This document shows, in pieces, positions 33,348-41,206 of a stretch of DNA of 64,000 bases. Made by a program: the position numbers and the translations under genes. The stretch is from the NCBI GenBank assembly GCA_947473125.1, contig CANJDH010000004.1, positions 1-64,000 on the forward strand, given 5' to 3'. Origin of the DNA: Burkholderiales bacterium (GTDB taxonomy: Bacteria; Pseudomonadota; Gammaproteobacteria; Burkholderiales; JAEUOS01). The notes beneath the pieces were generated by a model. It saw only the letters and a list, made by a program, of their open reading frames with translations. It did not search any database and was not told where the DNA came from. Position 1 is the stretch's first letter; each line of letters begins with the position of its first letter.

Positions 33348-33506
33348 TTGACCACAATGAAAAAGCCAAATGCCGAAGAACAAGAAATTCTTCAAGCCTT
33401 CGAAGCGGGAACGTTGAAGCGAACGGCGAACGCCAAAGCCGATATCAAAGGCCGCAGGAATTACGCGGCCGCCACATTGAAGAAAATCCGCCCCATTGAT
33501 GCCTAG
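33348..33506 (+). CDS. Small antitoxin-like protein, probably truncated
   Basis: A 52-residue frame from TTG 33348 (AAGGA 7 bases upstream) or 49 residues from ATG 33357. It reads MKKPNAEEQEILQAFEAGTL, then AKADIKGRRNYAAATLKK. This resembles the N-terminus of ribbon-helix-helix antitoxins in which an E-Q-E-I-L helix and a Y-x-x-A-T-x-K-K strand precede the DNA-binding residues. The usual R-I-N-I-R-I continuation is replaced by IRPIDA and a stop, so it is likely truncated. The stop overlaps a dispersed repeat. No toxin is next to it. Confidence 0.45.
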   Translation: MTTMKKPNAEEQEILQAFEAGTLKRTANAKADIKGRRNYAAATLKKIRPIDA

Positions 33507-33533
33507 AAACCCTTGGTGGAAGCGCTTTCTGGC
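33506..33533 (-). repeat. Dispersed palindrome-like repeat, variant B
   Basis: Read on the minus strand it is GCCAGAAAGCGCTTCCACCA then AGGGTTTC, close to the copy at 58153-58183. It begins at the last base of the antitoxin fragment's stop codon. Confidence 0.55.
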
Positions 33534-33544
33534 AGCTTTTCCCC

Positions 33545-33570
33545 CAAGAACGGCTCCTGGAGCGCCTCTC
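33545..33570 (+). repeat. Dispersed palindrome copy
   Basis: CAAGAACGGCTCCTGGAGCG followed by CCTCTC. It lies only 11 bp from a variant-B copy and just after the 3' end of the acyl-CoA synthetase gene on the other strand. Confidence 0.65.
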
Positions 33571-33580
33571 CAGCCTGCCA

Positions 33581-35671
33581 CTACTTCAATTCCACCACCG
33601 CATCCGCCGCGAACACGCCATCCACCGTCACCATCAGCGGATTGATCTCGAGATTCACCAGGCGCTCGCCCGCAGCGGCGGCGAGTTGCGCGACACCACA
33701 CACCGCGTCCACCAGCCCATCAACCGAAATCTTCGGCCCGCCGCGCCAACCGTCGAGCCGGCGGGGAATGTCGAGGCGCTCGAGCAACTCGCGCACCCGG
33801 CGCGGGTCCGCCGGCGCGGTCACCAGGGCGACGCGCTTGATCCACTCGACTTCGGTGCCGCCTACGCCAAACGCAACGATCGGCCCGAACACCGGGTCGA
33901 GCCGTGCCCCGGCCATGCATTCGAGCACCGGCTTGACCATTTTTGCGACGATAACACCCTCGAAAGCCGCTCCAGGAGCCATTCTTGTGACATCGGCCTT
34001 GATTGCGTCGAAGGCCACCCGCGCGGCATCGGCGCCGCGCACGTTGAGGCGCACGCCGCCGACATCGCTCTTGTGCATCAGGTCGCGCGACAGCACCTTG
34101 ATCGCCACCGGTGCATCGAAGCGTTGCGCCACCGCAGCTGCATCATCGGCGCTCAACGCCACGGCATACGGTGCGGCGCGCACCCCGGCCTGCTCCAGGA
34201 AGGCCAGTGACTCGGCTTCGTTGAGGGCGCCCGCGCGCGGCAAGACAAGCTTGTTTGCGGCCGGAGCAGATACCTCACGCGCATTCGCGCAGACGCGCAC
34301 AAAGCGGTTCAGGTTGGCGATTGCCTCGATCGCGTGAGTCGGCTCTTCGAACACCAGGCAGCCCAGTTCCATCAGCTCGCGTCGCTGAGCGTCGGTGACC
34401 ATGCCGGAGATCGCTGCGGCAATGCCGGGGCGGCCCGCCAGCGCCTTCGCGGAGTCGCGCAGCGCCGGCCAGAACACCGGCGAGAACGCCCCCGCTGCCG
34501 TGAACAGCGCAATCGCGCCATAGCGCCCGCCTTCGGCCACCGCCGCACAGGCAGTGACCAGCACATCGGGCGTGCCGATCACCTGGCCGGTCACATCGAT
34601 GGGATTCGCGGTCGAGCAGAATGGCACCGCCGCCTTGAGCGCGGCTGCCTCAGATTCGTTCATCGGCGGCAGGTCCAGCGCCAGATCTTCGGCGCGGTCT
34701 GCCATCAGCGTGCCGACGCCGCCGGAGAGCGTGATGATGGCGGTGGCGGGGTGCGCTGGCAAATGTGCCGTGGCAAAAGTCTGCCCCATGCGAAAGAATT
34801 CTTCCATCGTGAATGCGCGCAGGGCGCCGCACTCCTCAAACACGGCGTCGTAGACCGCGTCTTCACCGGCCAAGGCCGCGGTGTGCGACATCGCTGCGCG
34901 CGCGCCCGCCGCGGTGCGCCCGACCTTGACGATCACCACCGGTTTTTTTGCGTCGCGCGCCGCCAGCAAGGCGTGGCGCAGGCGCGGGCCGTCGCGGCAG
35001 CCTTCGAGGTAGGCCAGTATCACTTCGGTCTCATCGTCATGCGCGAACCATTCGATCACGTCGGCCGCCTGCACCCCCGCTTCATTGCCGGTGGTAACCC
35101 AGTGCGACAAGCCGAGGCCGCCCTTGCGCGCCATCGAATAGGCATAGCCGCCGAAGGCGCCGCTCTGGCTCACCAGCCCGATCTTGCCGACCGGCGGCAC
35201 CCCGGCCAGCGGCCCCGGCGAAAACGTCGCGAACAGGCGCGCACGCAGGTTCATCACGCCCAGGCAGTTGGGGCCGACCAGCAGCATACCGGCATCGTCC
35301 GCAATCTTTGCCATGTTGGCCTGTTGCGCGACGCCGTCGCCGCCGACTTCGGCAAAACCCGAGGTGAACATGATGGCCGCCTTGACGCCGGCCTGCACAC
35401 ATTCACGCATCACCTGTTCGGCATGGGCCACCGGCACCGCGATGATGGCGAGGTCGACCGCGCCACCGGCATCGAGAATGCTGCGCACCGCCGGCAGGCC
35501 CTGGATCTCGGACGCCTGCGGATGCACCGGAATCACCCGACCCGCATAACCCAGCGTGCTGAGCAGCGCCACCGGCACGCCGCCGACCTTGTGCTGGTTG
35601 GTGGAGGCACCAATGATAGCCACCGATTGCGGGCGCAGCAGGGCATCGAGGGAAAGTGGTGCGTGCGACAT
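33581..35671 (-). CDS. NDP-forming acetate--CoA ligase (acyl-CoA synthetase) family protein
   Basis: A 696-residue fused alpha-beta enzyme that forms an acyl-CoA from acid, CoA and ATP through a phosphohistidine. Order of domains: CoA-binding Rossmann domain (LLRPQSVAIIGASTNQHKVG), succinyl-CoA-synthetase-like domains with the phospho-His segment AMSHTAALAGEDAVYD, then an ATP-grasp part with VAIKVLSRDLMHKSDVGGVR and the metal-binding LVNLEINPLMV. ATG 35671 is 7 bases after the upstream stop, with AAGGA 4 bases before. A dispersed palindrome copy lies within the coding region (33961-33987). Operon with nitronate monooxygenase and a Bug receptor upstream. Confidence 0.92.
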   Translation of the reverse strand: MSHAPLSLDALLRPQSVAIIGASTNQHKVGGVPVALLSTLGYAGRVIPVHPQASEIQGLPAVRSILDAGGAVDLAIIAVPVAHAEQVMRECVQAGVKAAIMFTSGFAEVGGDGVAQQANMAKIADDAGMLLVGPNCLGVMNLRARLFATFSPGPLAGVPPVGKIGLVSQSGAFGGYAYSMARKGGLGLSHWVTTGNEAGVQAADVIEWFAHDDETEVILAYLEGCRDGPRLRHALLAARDAKKPVVIVKVGRTAAGARAAMSHTAALAGEDAVYDAVFEECGALRAFTMEEFFRMGQTFATAHLPAHPATAIITLSGGVGTLMADRAEDLALDLPPMNESEAAALKAAVPFCSTANPIDVTGQVIGTPDVLVTACAAVAEGGRYGAIALFTAAGAFSPVFWPALRDSAKALAGRPGIAAAISGMVTDAQRRELMELGCLVFEEPTHAIEAIANLNRFVRVCANAREVSAPAANKLVLPRAGALNEAESLAFLEQAGVRAAPYAVALSADDAAAVAQRFDAPVAIKVLSRDLMHKSDVGGVRLNVRGADAARVAFDAIKADVTRMAPGAAFEGVIVAKMVKPVLECMAGARLDPVFGPIVAFGVGGTEVEWIKRVALVTAPADPRRVRELLERLDIPRRLDGWRGGPKISVDGLVDAVCGVAQLAAAAGERLVNLEINPLMVTVDGVFAADAVVELK
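33961..33987 (-). repeat. Dispersed palindrome copy inside a coding region
   Basis: Minus strand CAAGAATGGCTCCTGGAGCG then GCTTTCG, nearly identical to the copies at 32209 and 33545. It encodes residues RMAPGAAFEG of the acyl-CoA synthetase, in a linker-like stretch of the ATP-grasp part. Confidence 0.55.
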
Positions 35672-35678
35672 TGAATCC

Positions 35679-36788
35679 TTAGCGATAAGAGGAGGACTGC
35701 GCAAACGCGGCCCGGGTCTCGCGCACCAGGCGCTCGACCACCTCGTGCACGGTCGTCAATTCGTTGAACCAGGCGCAGCTTTGCCCGAGCGCTTCATACA
35801 CCAGCGGTTCCACCTGATGTTCCTCGATGGCGGCGAGCAATTCACCGGTAAGGGCATGCTGGTAGGGCATCGGCAGTTGTGCCGGGGCGCCCGGCGCCTC
35901 CCATTCATCGACCCAGGCGCTTTTGAGCACGCGGCACGGTTTGCCGCTGTGGGCGCGCGTCATCACCGTGTCTTCGCTGGTGGCCGCCAATACTTTCTTG
36001 AGTAACACCGGCGGGGTGTGGTATTCACGCGTAGCGAGCCACGCGGTGCCGAGCCATGCGCCCTGCGCGCCCATGGTAAGCGCCGCGGCAATCTGCGCGC
36101 CGTGGCCGATGCCGCCGGCCGCCAGCACCGGGGTGTTGCCGGCGGCCTGGACGATCTGCGGCACCAGCGTGAAGGTGCCGACCGGGCCGGTGTGGCCACC
36201 GGCATCGTTGCCCTGCGCAACCAGCACATCCACCCCGGCAGCGAGCGCGGGCACCACATGGCGTACCGAGCCGATCAGCGCGAAGCTCACCTTGCCGCGC
36301 GCTTTTGCCGCGGCAATCACTTCGCGCGGCAGGCCGACTGCGGTGGCAACGGCGTTGACGTCGGATGCCAGCACCGCCTCGGTCTGGTCGCGAAACAGCT
36401 TCTGGTTGCGCAACACATGCGAGAAAAAATGCGGTTTGGTTTGGTCCGGCACGGCGTATTTTTTGCGCAAGCCTTCTACAAACGCGACGCTGGCAGCCGG
36501 CAGCTTGGCCTTGGCAGACTCGCGGTCCGGTTCGTCCGCCGCCAGCGCCGGATACATGATGTCGACGCCGAACGGCCGTGCGCCGATGCGTGCGCGAATC
36601 TCTTTCAGGTCGGCTTCGATCCGGTCCGGCATTTCGCGTGCCGCGCCGAATACCGGGAAGCCACCGGCCTCTGCCAGCGCCACGGTAACGTCGACCGAAT
36701 GCGAAAACCCGAAAATCGGCACCTCGATGCCGAGGCGCTCGCACAGGGCGTTGCGCAAGGCGTCGGGCAAACCATCAGGCAAACCCAC
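35679..36788 (-). CDS. Nitronate monooxygenase / 2-nitropropane dioxygenase family protein
   Basis: A 369-residue FMN-dependent TIM-barrel enzyme. Key blocks: LGIEVPIFGFSHSVDVTVAL, VDVLVAQGNDAGGHTGPVGT, with GGH followed by the phosphate-binding loop, and PVLAAGGIGHGAQIAAALTM. GTG 36788, 2 bases after the Bug stop, is the best start; the frame further upstream only overlaps the Bug gene. The family also includes enoyl-ACP reductases (FabK) and trans-enoyl reductases, so nitronate is not proven. It is translationally close to both neighbours in the Bug-NMO-ligase operon. Confidence 0.85.
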   Translation of the reverse strand: MGLPDGLPDALRNALCERLGIEVPIFGFSHSVDVTVALAEAGGFPVFGAAREMPDRIEADLKEIRARIGARPFGVDIMYPALAADEPDRESAKAKLPAASVAFVEGLRKKYAVPDQTKPHFFSHVLRNQKLFRDQTEAVLASDVNAVATAVGLPREVIAAAKARGKVSFALIGSVRHVVPALAAGVDVLVAQGNDAGGHTGPVGTFTLVPQIVQAAGNTPVLAAGGIGHGAQIAAALTMGAQGAWLGTAWLATREYHTPPVLLKKVLAATSEDTVMTRAHSGKPCRVLKSAWVDEWEAPGAPAQLPMPYQHALTGELLAAIEEHQVEPLVYEALGQSCAWFNELTTVHEVVERLVRETRAAFAQSSSYR

Positions 36789-36790
36789 GT

Positions 36791-37759
36791 TCAGTCGAGC
36801 TTGATGTTGCCGGCCTTGATCACCGCGGCCCACTTGTCGGTGTCGGACGCGATCAGCCGGCTCATTTCAGCCACCGTCATCGGTTGCCCGACTTCACCGC
36901 CGAGCTTTTCCATTTTTTCCCTGACGTCGGGCATCGCCAGCACCTTGGAAAAGTCCGCATTGATTTTGTCGAGCACCTCCTTGGGTGCACCGGAGCGGGT
37001 AAAAAACGCATACCAGGGCAATACGCCGGCCTCGGCGTAGCCAGCTTCAGCCATGGTCGGCACATTCGGCAGTTGTTTTGAGCGCTGCGGGCTGATCACG
37101 CCAAGCGCCTTCAACTTGCCGCTTTGCACATGCTGTGTGATCAGGCCGATCGAGACGAAGGCCACGTCAAGCTGGCCGCCGATCAGGTCGGTCACCACCT
37201 GCGGCTGGCCCTTGTAGCCGATCGACGTGAGCTGGATGCCGGCGACCTGCTTCAACAATTCCGTCGACAGGTGAATCGACGAACCGGTACCGGGATTGCC
37301 ATAGTTCATGCCGGGCTTGGCCTTGGCCAGCGCCACAAACTCCTTGAGTGTATTGGCCGGCGAGTTGGCCGGCACCAGGATGGCGGAGGTGGTCCAGGCG
37401 GCGATGCCGAGTCCGTTGAAGTCCTTTTTCGGGTCCCAGCCGGCGTTGGTCGACAGACTAGGGTTCGCAGTCAGCGCAGGGCCGGTGATCAGCCAGGTAT
37501 AGCCGTCGGGTGCCGCCTTGGCCACCGCGTCGGTGCCGATGTTCGAGTTGGCGCCGGGGCGCGCTTCGGTGATGAAGGGCTGACCCCACATGACGGAGAG
37601 CTTGTCGGTGATGACGCGCCCGACCACATCGACAATACCGCCGGCCGGGTAAGGCACGATCACCTTGATCGGCTTGTTCGGAAAAGTGCCTTGTGCCTGC
37701 ACGCCGCAGGCGCCAAGCGCCAGAATCATCGCGCCCGCAATCTTCGCTATGCTTCGCAT
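36791..37759 (-). CDS. Bug/TctC-family periplasmic solute receptor
   Basis: A 322-residue Bug receptor. ATG 37759 with AGGAG 7 bases upstream starts the signal peptide (IAGAMILALGACGVQAQ). Hallmarks: VIVPYPAGGIVDVVGRVITD, ARPGANSNIGTDAVAKAAPD, TSIGYKGQPQVVTDLIGGQL and NVPTMAEAGYAEAG. First gene of an operon with nitronate monooxygenase and acyl-CoA ligase. The acyl-CoA dehydrogenase is divergent with only 37 bp between the two start codons, so their promoters must overlap the coding ends or each other. Confidence 0.93.
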   Translation of the reverse strand: MRSIAKIAGAMILALGACGVQAQGTFPNKPIKVIVPYPAGGIVDVVGRVITDKLSVMWGQPFITEARPGANSNIGTDAVAKAAPDGYTWLITGPALTANPSLSTNAGWDPKKDFNGLGIAAWTTSAILVPANSPANTLKEFVALAKAKPGMNYGNPGTGSSIHLSTELLKQVAGIQLTSIGYKGQPQVVTDLIGGQLDVAFVSIGLITQHVQSGKLKALGVISPQRSKQLPNVPTMAEAGYAEAGVLPWYAFFTRSGAPKEVLDKINADFSKVLAMPDVREKMEKLGGEVGQPMTVAEMSRLIASDTDKWAAVIKAGNIKLD

Positions 37760-37796
37760 GCTGTGTCTCCTCTTATATTTGGATGGACTATACCTG

Positions 37797-39086
37797 ATGG
37801 ACTTCGACTCTTCTGCGCGTGCGCAAGAATGGCTGGGCCGCCTGCAAGCCTTTTTCGACACCGAGATCCTGCCGCGCAATCGCGAATGGATCGAGCATGT
37901 GGTGCGGCGCGGTGAACCCGCCCCCTTCATGCCGGCACTGCAGGCGAAGGCGCGCGCCGCCGGTCTGTGGAACCTGGGTCTGCCCGACCTCGCCCCGGAC
38001 GAACCGGGCACGCGCCTCACCAACCTCGAGTACGCGCCGCTGGCCGAACTGCTCGGGCGCGTGTTCTGGGCCTCGGAAGCCTTCAATTGCCACCCGCCGG
38101 ACGTGCCCAACATGATCACGCTGCAGCACGCCTGCACGCCGGCCCAGAAGGAGCGCTGGCTGCGGCCCTTGCTCGAAGGCCGGACGCGCTCGGCCTTCGC
38201 GATGACCGAGCCGGCGGTGGCGTCGTCGGACGCGACCAACATCGCCTGCCGCATCGAAGCACGCGGCGATGACTACGTGATCAGCGGCCGCAAGTGGTTT
38301 TCCACCGGCGCCGCGCACCCGCGCTGTTCGATGCTGATGGTGATGGGGCGCATCGCCGACGGCGCCGGACACGCCGCAGATGGCGCGGCAACCGACGCTG
38401 CGGTCGGCATCAACCGCACCAGCCGCCATTCGATGATCATGGTACCGATGGATGCGCCGGGCGTGCGCCTGGTGCGCAACATCCGCTGGATGGGTTGCGA
38501 TGACCATGTGGCCCCGATCGGCGAAATCGATTTTGTCGATGTGCGGGTCCCCAAGGAAAACCTGCTCGGCAAGCCCGGCGACGGCTTCAGGCTGGCGCAA
38601 GTGCGCCTCGGCCCGGCGCGCGTGCACCACTGCATGCGCTCGCTCGGCCTGTGCGAAATGCTGGTGCAGTTGATGATGGCGCGCGCCAGGGAGCGCCGCG
38701 CCTTTGGGCGCGCCGTGATCGACTACGACACGGTGCAGCGCTGGATCGCCGAAGCGCGCGTTGGCATCGAGCAGGCGCGCCTGTTGACGCTGCGCTGCGC
38801 CTGGCTACTGGATCGCGACGGCCACCACGGCGCGTGGCGCGACGTGTCGCTGGTGAAAATTGCCGTACCCAACCTGCTGCAGACCATCGCCGACCGCGCC
38901 ATCCAGGTGTTCGGCGCCATGGGCGGCTCGGACGACACGCCGATCCACCAGGCCCTCGCCTGGGGCCGCCTGCTGCGCATCGGCGACGGCCCCGACGAAG
39001 TGCACTACCGGCAGATCTTCAAGATGGAGCCGCCTGCGCCGTGGAGTGTGGCGGACTCTCCCTACGTGATGCCTGGCCCGGCCTGA
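37797..39086 (+). CDS. Acyl-CoA dehydrogenase family protein, ACAD10/11-like
   Basis: A 429-residue flavoprotein. Landmarks are FAMTEPAVASSDATNIACRI, ISGRKWFSTGAAHPRCSMLM, VRVPKENLLGKPGDGFRLAQ and RIGDGPDEVHYRQI. The final motif D-G-P-D-E-V-H, where Asp takes the place of the usual catalytic Glu region, marks the ACAD10/11-like branch. ATG 37797 (MDFDSSARAQEW) is chosen; the earlier frame overlaps the divergent Bug gene. Different from the dehydrogenase at 405. Divergent and adjacent to the Bug/NMO/ligase operon, which could make its acyl-CoA substrate. Confidence 0.9.
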   Translation: MDFDSSARAQEWLGRLQAFFDTEILPRNREWIEHVVRRGEPAPFMPALQAKARAAGLWNLGLPDLAPDEPGTRLTNLEYAPLAELLGRVFWASEAFNCHPPDVPNMITLQHACTPAQKERWLRPLLEGRTRSAFAMTEPAVASSDATNIACRIEARGDDYVISGRKWFSTGAAHPRCSMLMVMGRIADGAGHAADGAATDAAVGINRTSRHSMIMVPMDAPGVRLVRNIRWMGCDDHVAPIGEIDFVDVRVPKENLLGKPGDGFRLAQVRLGPARVHHCMRSLGLCEMLVQLMMARARERRAFGRAVIDYDTVQRWIAEARVGIEQARLLTLRCAWLLDRDGHHGAWRDVSLVKIAVPNLLQTIADRAIQVFGAMGGSDDTPIHQALAWGRLLRIGDGPDEVHYRQIFKMEPPAPWSVADSPYVMPGPA

Positions 39087-39134
39087 GTGGCCCTGGAGGG
39101 TGCGTGCAAGGGGCGGGCGTGCAAGCCCTGCGCC

Positions 39135-39788
39135 TTAGCGCGGGCCCGTGGCCGCTTCGTTGACGTTGTTCTTGGCCACAAGCGCCTTGATCAGCCCGTC
39201 GACGCCATTGGACGCGATCGCGCCCTGAAACTGGCCCTTGTAGACCTCGACCAGGCGCGCGCCAAAGACGGCGAAATCGATCACCTTCCAGGTGCCGTCG
39301 ACCTGCTCCAGGTAGTAGTCGATCGGAATCGGCTCCGCGCCGCCGGCACTCACCAGCGAGCGCACTGTGGCGTCGGTATCGCCGGGCTGCACGCGCAGCG
39401 GCCGGTATTCGATCCGGGTGTCCGGCTTGTAACCGGCGAATGCACCGGCATAGGTGTTGGTCAGCAGGCGTTTGAACTCGTAGCCCAGCGCCTGGCGCTG
39501 CTCGGGCGTAATGCGCGACCAGTGCGGGCCGAGCGTTGCCTGGGTCATGCGCGCAATGTTCACATACGGCATGACCTTGCCGTCGACCAGGGCGTTGATG
39601 CGCCGCCGGTCGCCGCCCTGGATCGCCTTGTCGGCATTGAGCTCGGCCGTCACTTCCCCTACGGCGCGCTTGATGGTGGCATCGGGCGCCTCTTGCGCGA
39701 TCGCGACACCGCCACACAGTATCAGCGCCAGACTGGCTGCCACGAGCCGCTTCAGGCTTGGCCGAATTGCATTGAACCAGGTTTTCAT
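39135..39788 (-). CDS. mlaC: MlaC/Ttg2D-family periplasmic lipid-binding protein
   Basis: A 217-residue exported protein with signal peptide (LVAASLALILCGGVAIAQ) and the MlaC pattern: KVMPYVNIARMTQATLGPHW, PEQRQALGYEFKRLLTNTYA, YYLEQVDGTWKVIDFAVFGA and a final GVDGLIKALVAKN. MlaC carries phospholipids between MlaA in the outer membrane and the MlaFEDB complex. No mlaA, D, E or F genes are next to it, so it is an orphan copy here. Start ATG 39788 chosen by the signal peptide. Convergent with the acyl-CoA dehydrogenase. Confidence 0.88.
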   Translation of the reverse strand: MKTWFNAIRPSLKRLVAASLALILCGGVAIAQEAPDATIKRAVGEVTAELNADKAIQGGDRRRINALVDGKVMPYVNIARMTQATLGPHWSRITPEQRQALGYEFKRLLTNTYAGAFAGYKPDTRIEYRPLRVQPGDTDATVRSLVSAGGAEPIPIDYYLEQVDGTWKVIDFAVFGARLVEVYKGQFQGAIASNGVDGLIKALVAKNNVNEAATGPR

Positions 39789-40100
39789 GCTTGTTTGCCT
39801 ACGCTCCAGAGAGATTGCCGACAACCCGAAACGGGTTTGTCTGTGACAAACGCCGCAGGGCGGCAATCGGTGCACCAGACTCGGGCGAAAATGGTGTTAA
39901 CAACTGTGTCGTTGCGGCGCCGATGCCCCACGTCTCAGGAAGCAGACCATTGCAGACTCCCGTGGCTGACCGGCGCCACCCGGCGCCCTCGATAAGCGCC
40001 GCAAAATACGCAAATTCAATGGACGCACAATCGCGTAAGGCCCTATATTCGGGGAAGGCGGGGAAACATGGCGGCGTTGCGCCGCGGGAGAACACATAAC
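39789..40100. other. 312-bp divergent intergenic region
   Basis: It lies between mlaC (minus) and the Tat-exported binding protein (plus). At about 39822-39843 GACAACCCG and CGGGTTTGTC form an imperfect hairpin around AAA. CCTATATTC near 40052 may be a -10 element for the plus-strand tricistron. No gene is seen. Confidence 0.5.
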
Positions 40101-41201
40101 ATGCCTCACACCATTGATCGCGTCCCGGGCGCCGGGGCGCCGCGCGCGGCCGAAGGCACAGGCAGCATCACGCGCCGCGGCCTGCTGCGCGCCATGGGAG
40201 GAGTGTCGGCCGCGCTGGCGCTACCGACACCGACAATCGGCGTCGCCCAGACCGCGGCGCCCACCCCGGTCACCCTCAGCGTGCCCGGCCCGGGCAACTC
40301 GGTATCGATGCCTTTGGAGCTGGCCGTCAAACTCGGCCTGGATCGCGCCGAAGGCCTTGCAGTGCGCATGCGCTTTGTCGGCGGCGGCGGCGTCGCCATC
40401 AAGGAGCTGCTCTCGGGCAACACCGACTTTGCGGTCTTCGGGCTGCCCGCCGCCATGGGCACGAATGTCGGCGAACGCCGCCTGGTGGCACTGGCCGCGC
40501 TGGACGACCTGCCGCTCTACACCCTGATGGTGCGCGCCGACCTGGCCGGCAGCGTCAAGTCGGTGGCCGACCTGAAGGGGCGCGTGATCGGCATCCACAG
40601 CAACTCCCTGTCGACCAAGACCACTTCGCATCTTCTCGCCGACCTGGTGCTGCGCACCCACAATGTGGCCCCGGACGGCGTACGTTATATCGCCGCCGGC
40701 CAAAGCTGGGAAACCCAGAGCGCCGCCTTTATCAGCAAGACTGTCGATGCCTCGATGTGCGACGAGCCGTTCGGCACACGTCTCGCCGAGGAGCGCCTGG
40801 CATTCCAGCTGTTCAGTACCGGCAACCCAGCGGATGCGCGCACCACGCCGGGCGCGGGCTTTTTGCGCGCCACCCTGATCGCACGTGCCGACCTGGTCAG
40901 TGCCCGCGCCGGCCTGGCCGAGCGCATGGTGAAGGTGGTGCAACGTGCACTGGCTGAACTGGCGCGCCGCACGCCCGAGCAGATCGCCGATGTGCTCGAA
41001 CTCCCCGCTGCCGAACGCAAGGCCTTCGTCGCCGTGTTCAGGAAGTATCCGCGCCAATACAGCACCGACGGCAAATTTTCGACGGCGCAGCTGCGTGACA
41101 CCGAAGCCTTCTTTCGCGCCAGCACGGCCGGCGACGCGGCGGCACAGCGTTTTGCGCTCGACTCCATGCTGGTAGACCGCTGGGCCGGGCGTAAACCCTG
41201 A
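40101..41201 (+). CDS. Tat-exported NitT/TauT-type (SsuA/NMT1-like) binding protein
   Basis: A 366-residue periplasmic binding protein. The N-terminus carries a twin-arginine motif (SITRRGLLRAMGG, RR at about residues 31-32) and a hydrophobic stretch ending GVAQTA, so it is exported folded. The body has VRMRFVGGGGVAIKELLSGN, TDFAVFGLPAAMG, DLKGRVIGIHSNSLSTKTTS and the SsuA-like lobes. Such proteins normally feed ABC importers of sulfonates, nitrate or pyrimidine precursors, but no permease or ATPase is here. Instead a histidine kinase follows after 5 bp, suggesting that it is a ligand-sensing partner. GGGAG lies 10 bases before ATG 40101. Confidence 0.87.
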   Translation: MPHTIDRVPGAGAPRAAEGTGSITRRGLLRAMGGVSAALALPTPTIGVAQTAAPTPVTLSVPGPGNSVSMPLELAVKLGLDRAEGLAVRMRFVGGGGVAIKELLSGNTDFAVFGLPAAMGTNVGERRLVALAALDDLPLYTLMVRADLAGSVKSVADLKGRVIGIHSNSLSTKTTSHLLADLVLRTHNVAPDGVRYIAAGQSWETQSAAFISKTVDASMCDEPFGTRLAEERLAFQLFSTGNPADARTTPGAGFLRATLIARADLVSARAGLAERMVKVVQRALAELARRTPEQIADVLELPAAERKAFVAVFRKYPRQYSTDGKFSTAQLRDTEAFFRASTAGDAAAQRFALDSMLVDRWAGRKP

Positions 41202-41206
41202 GAACC

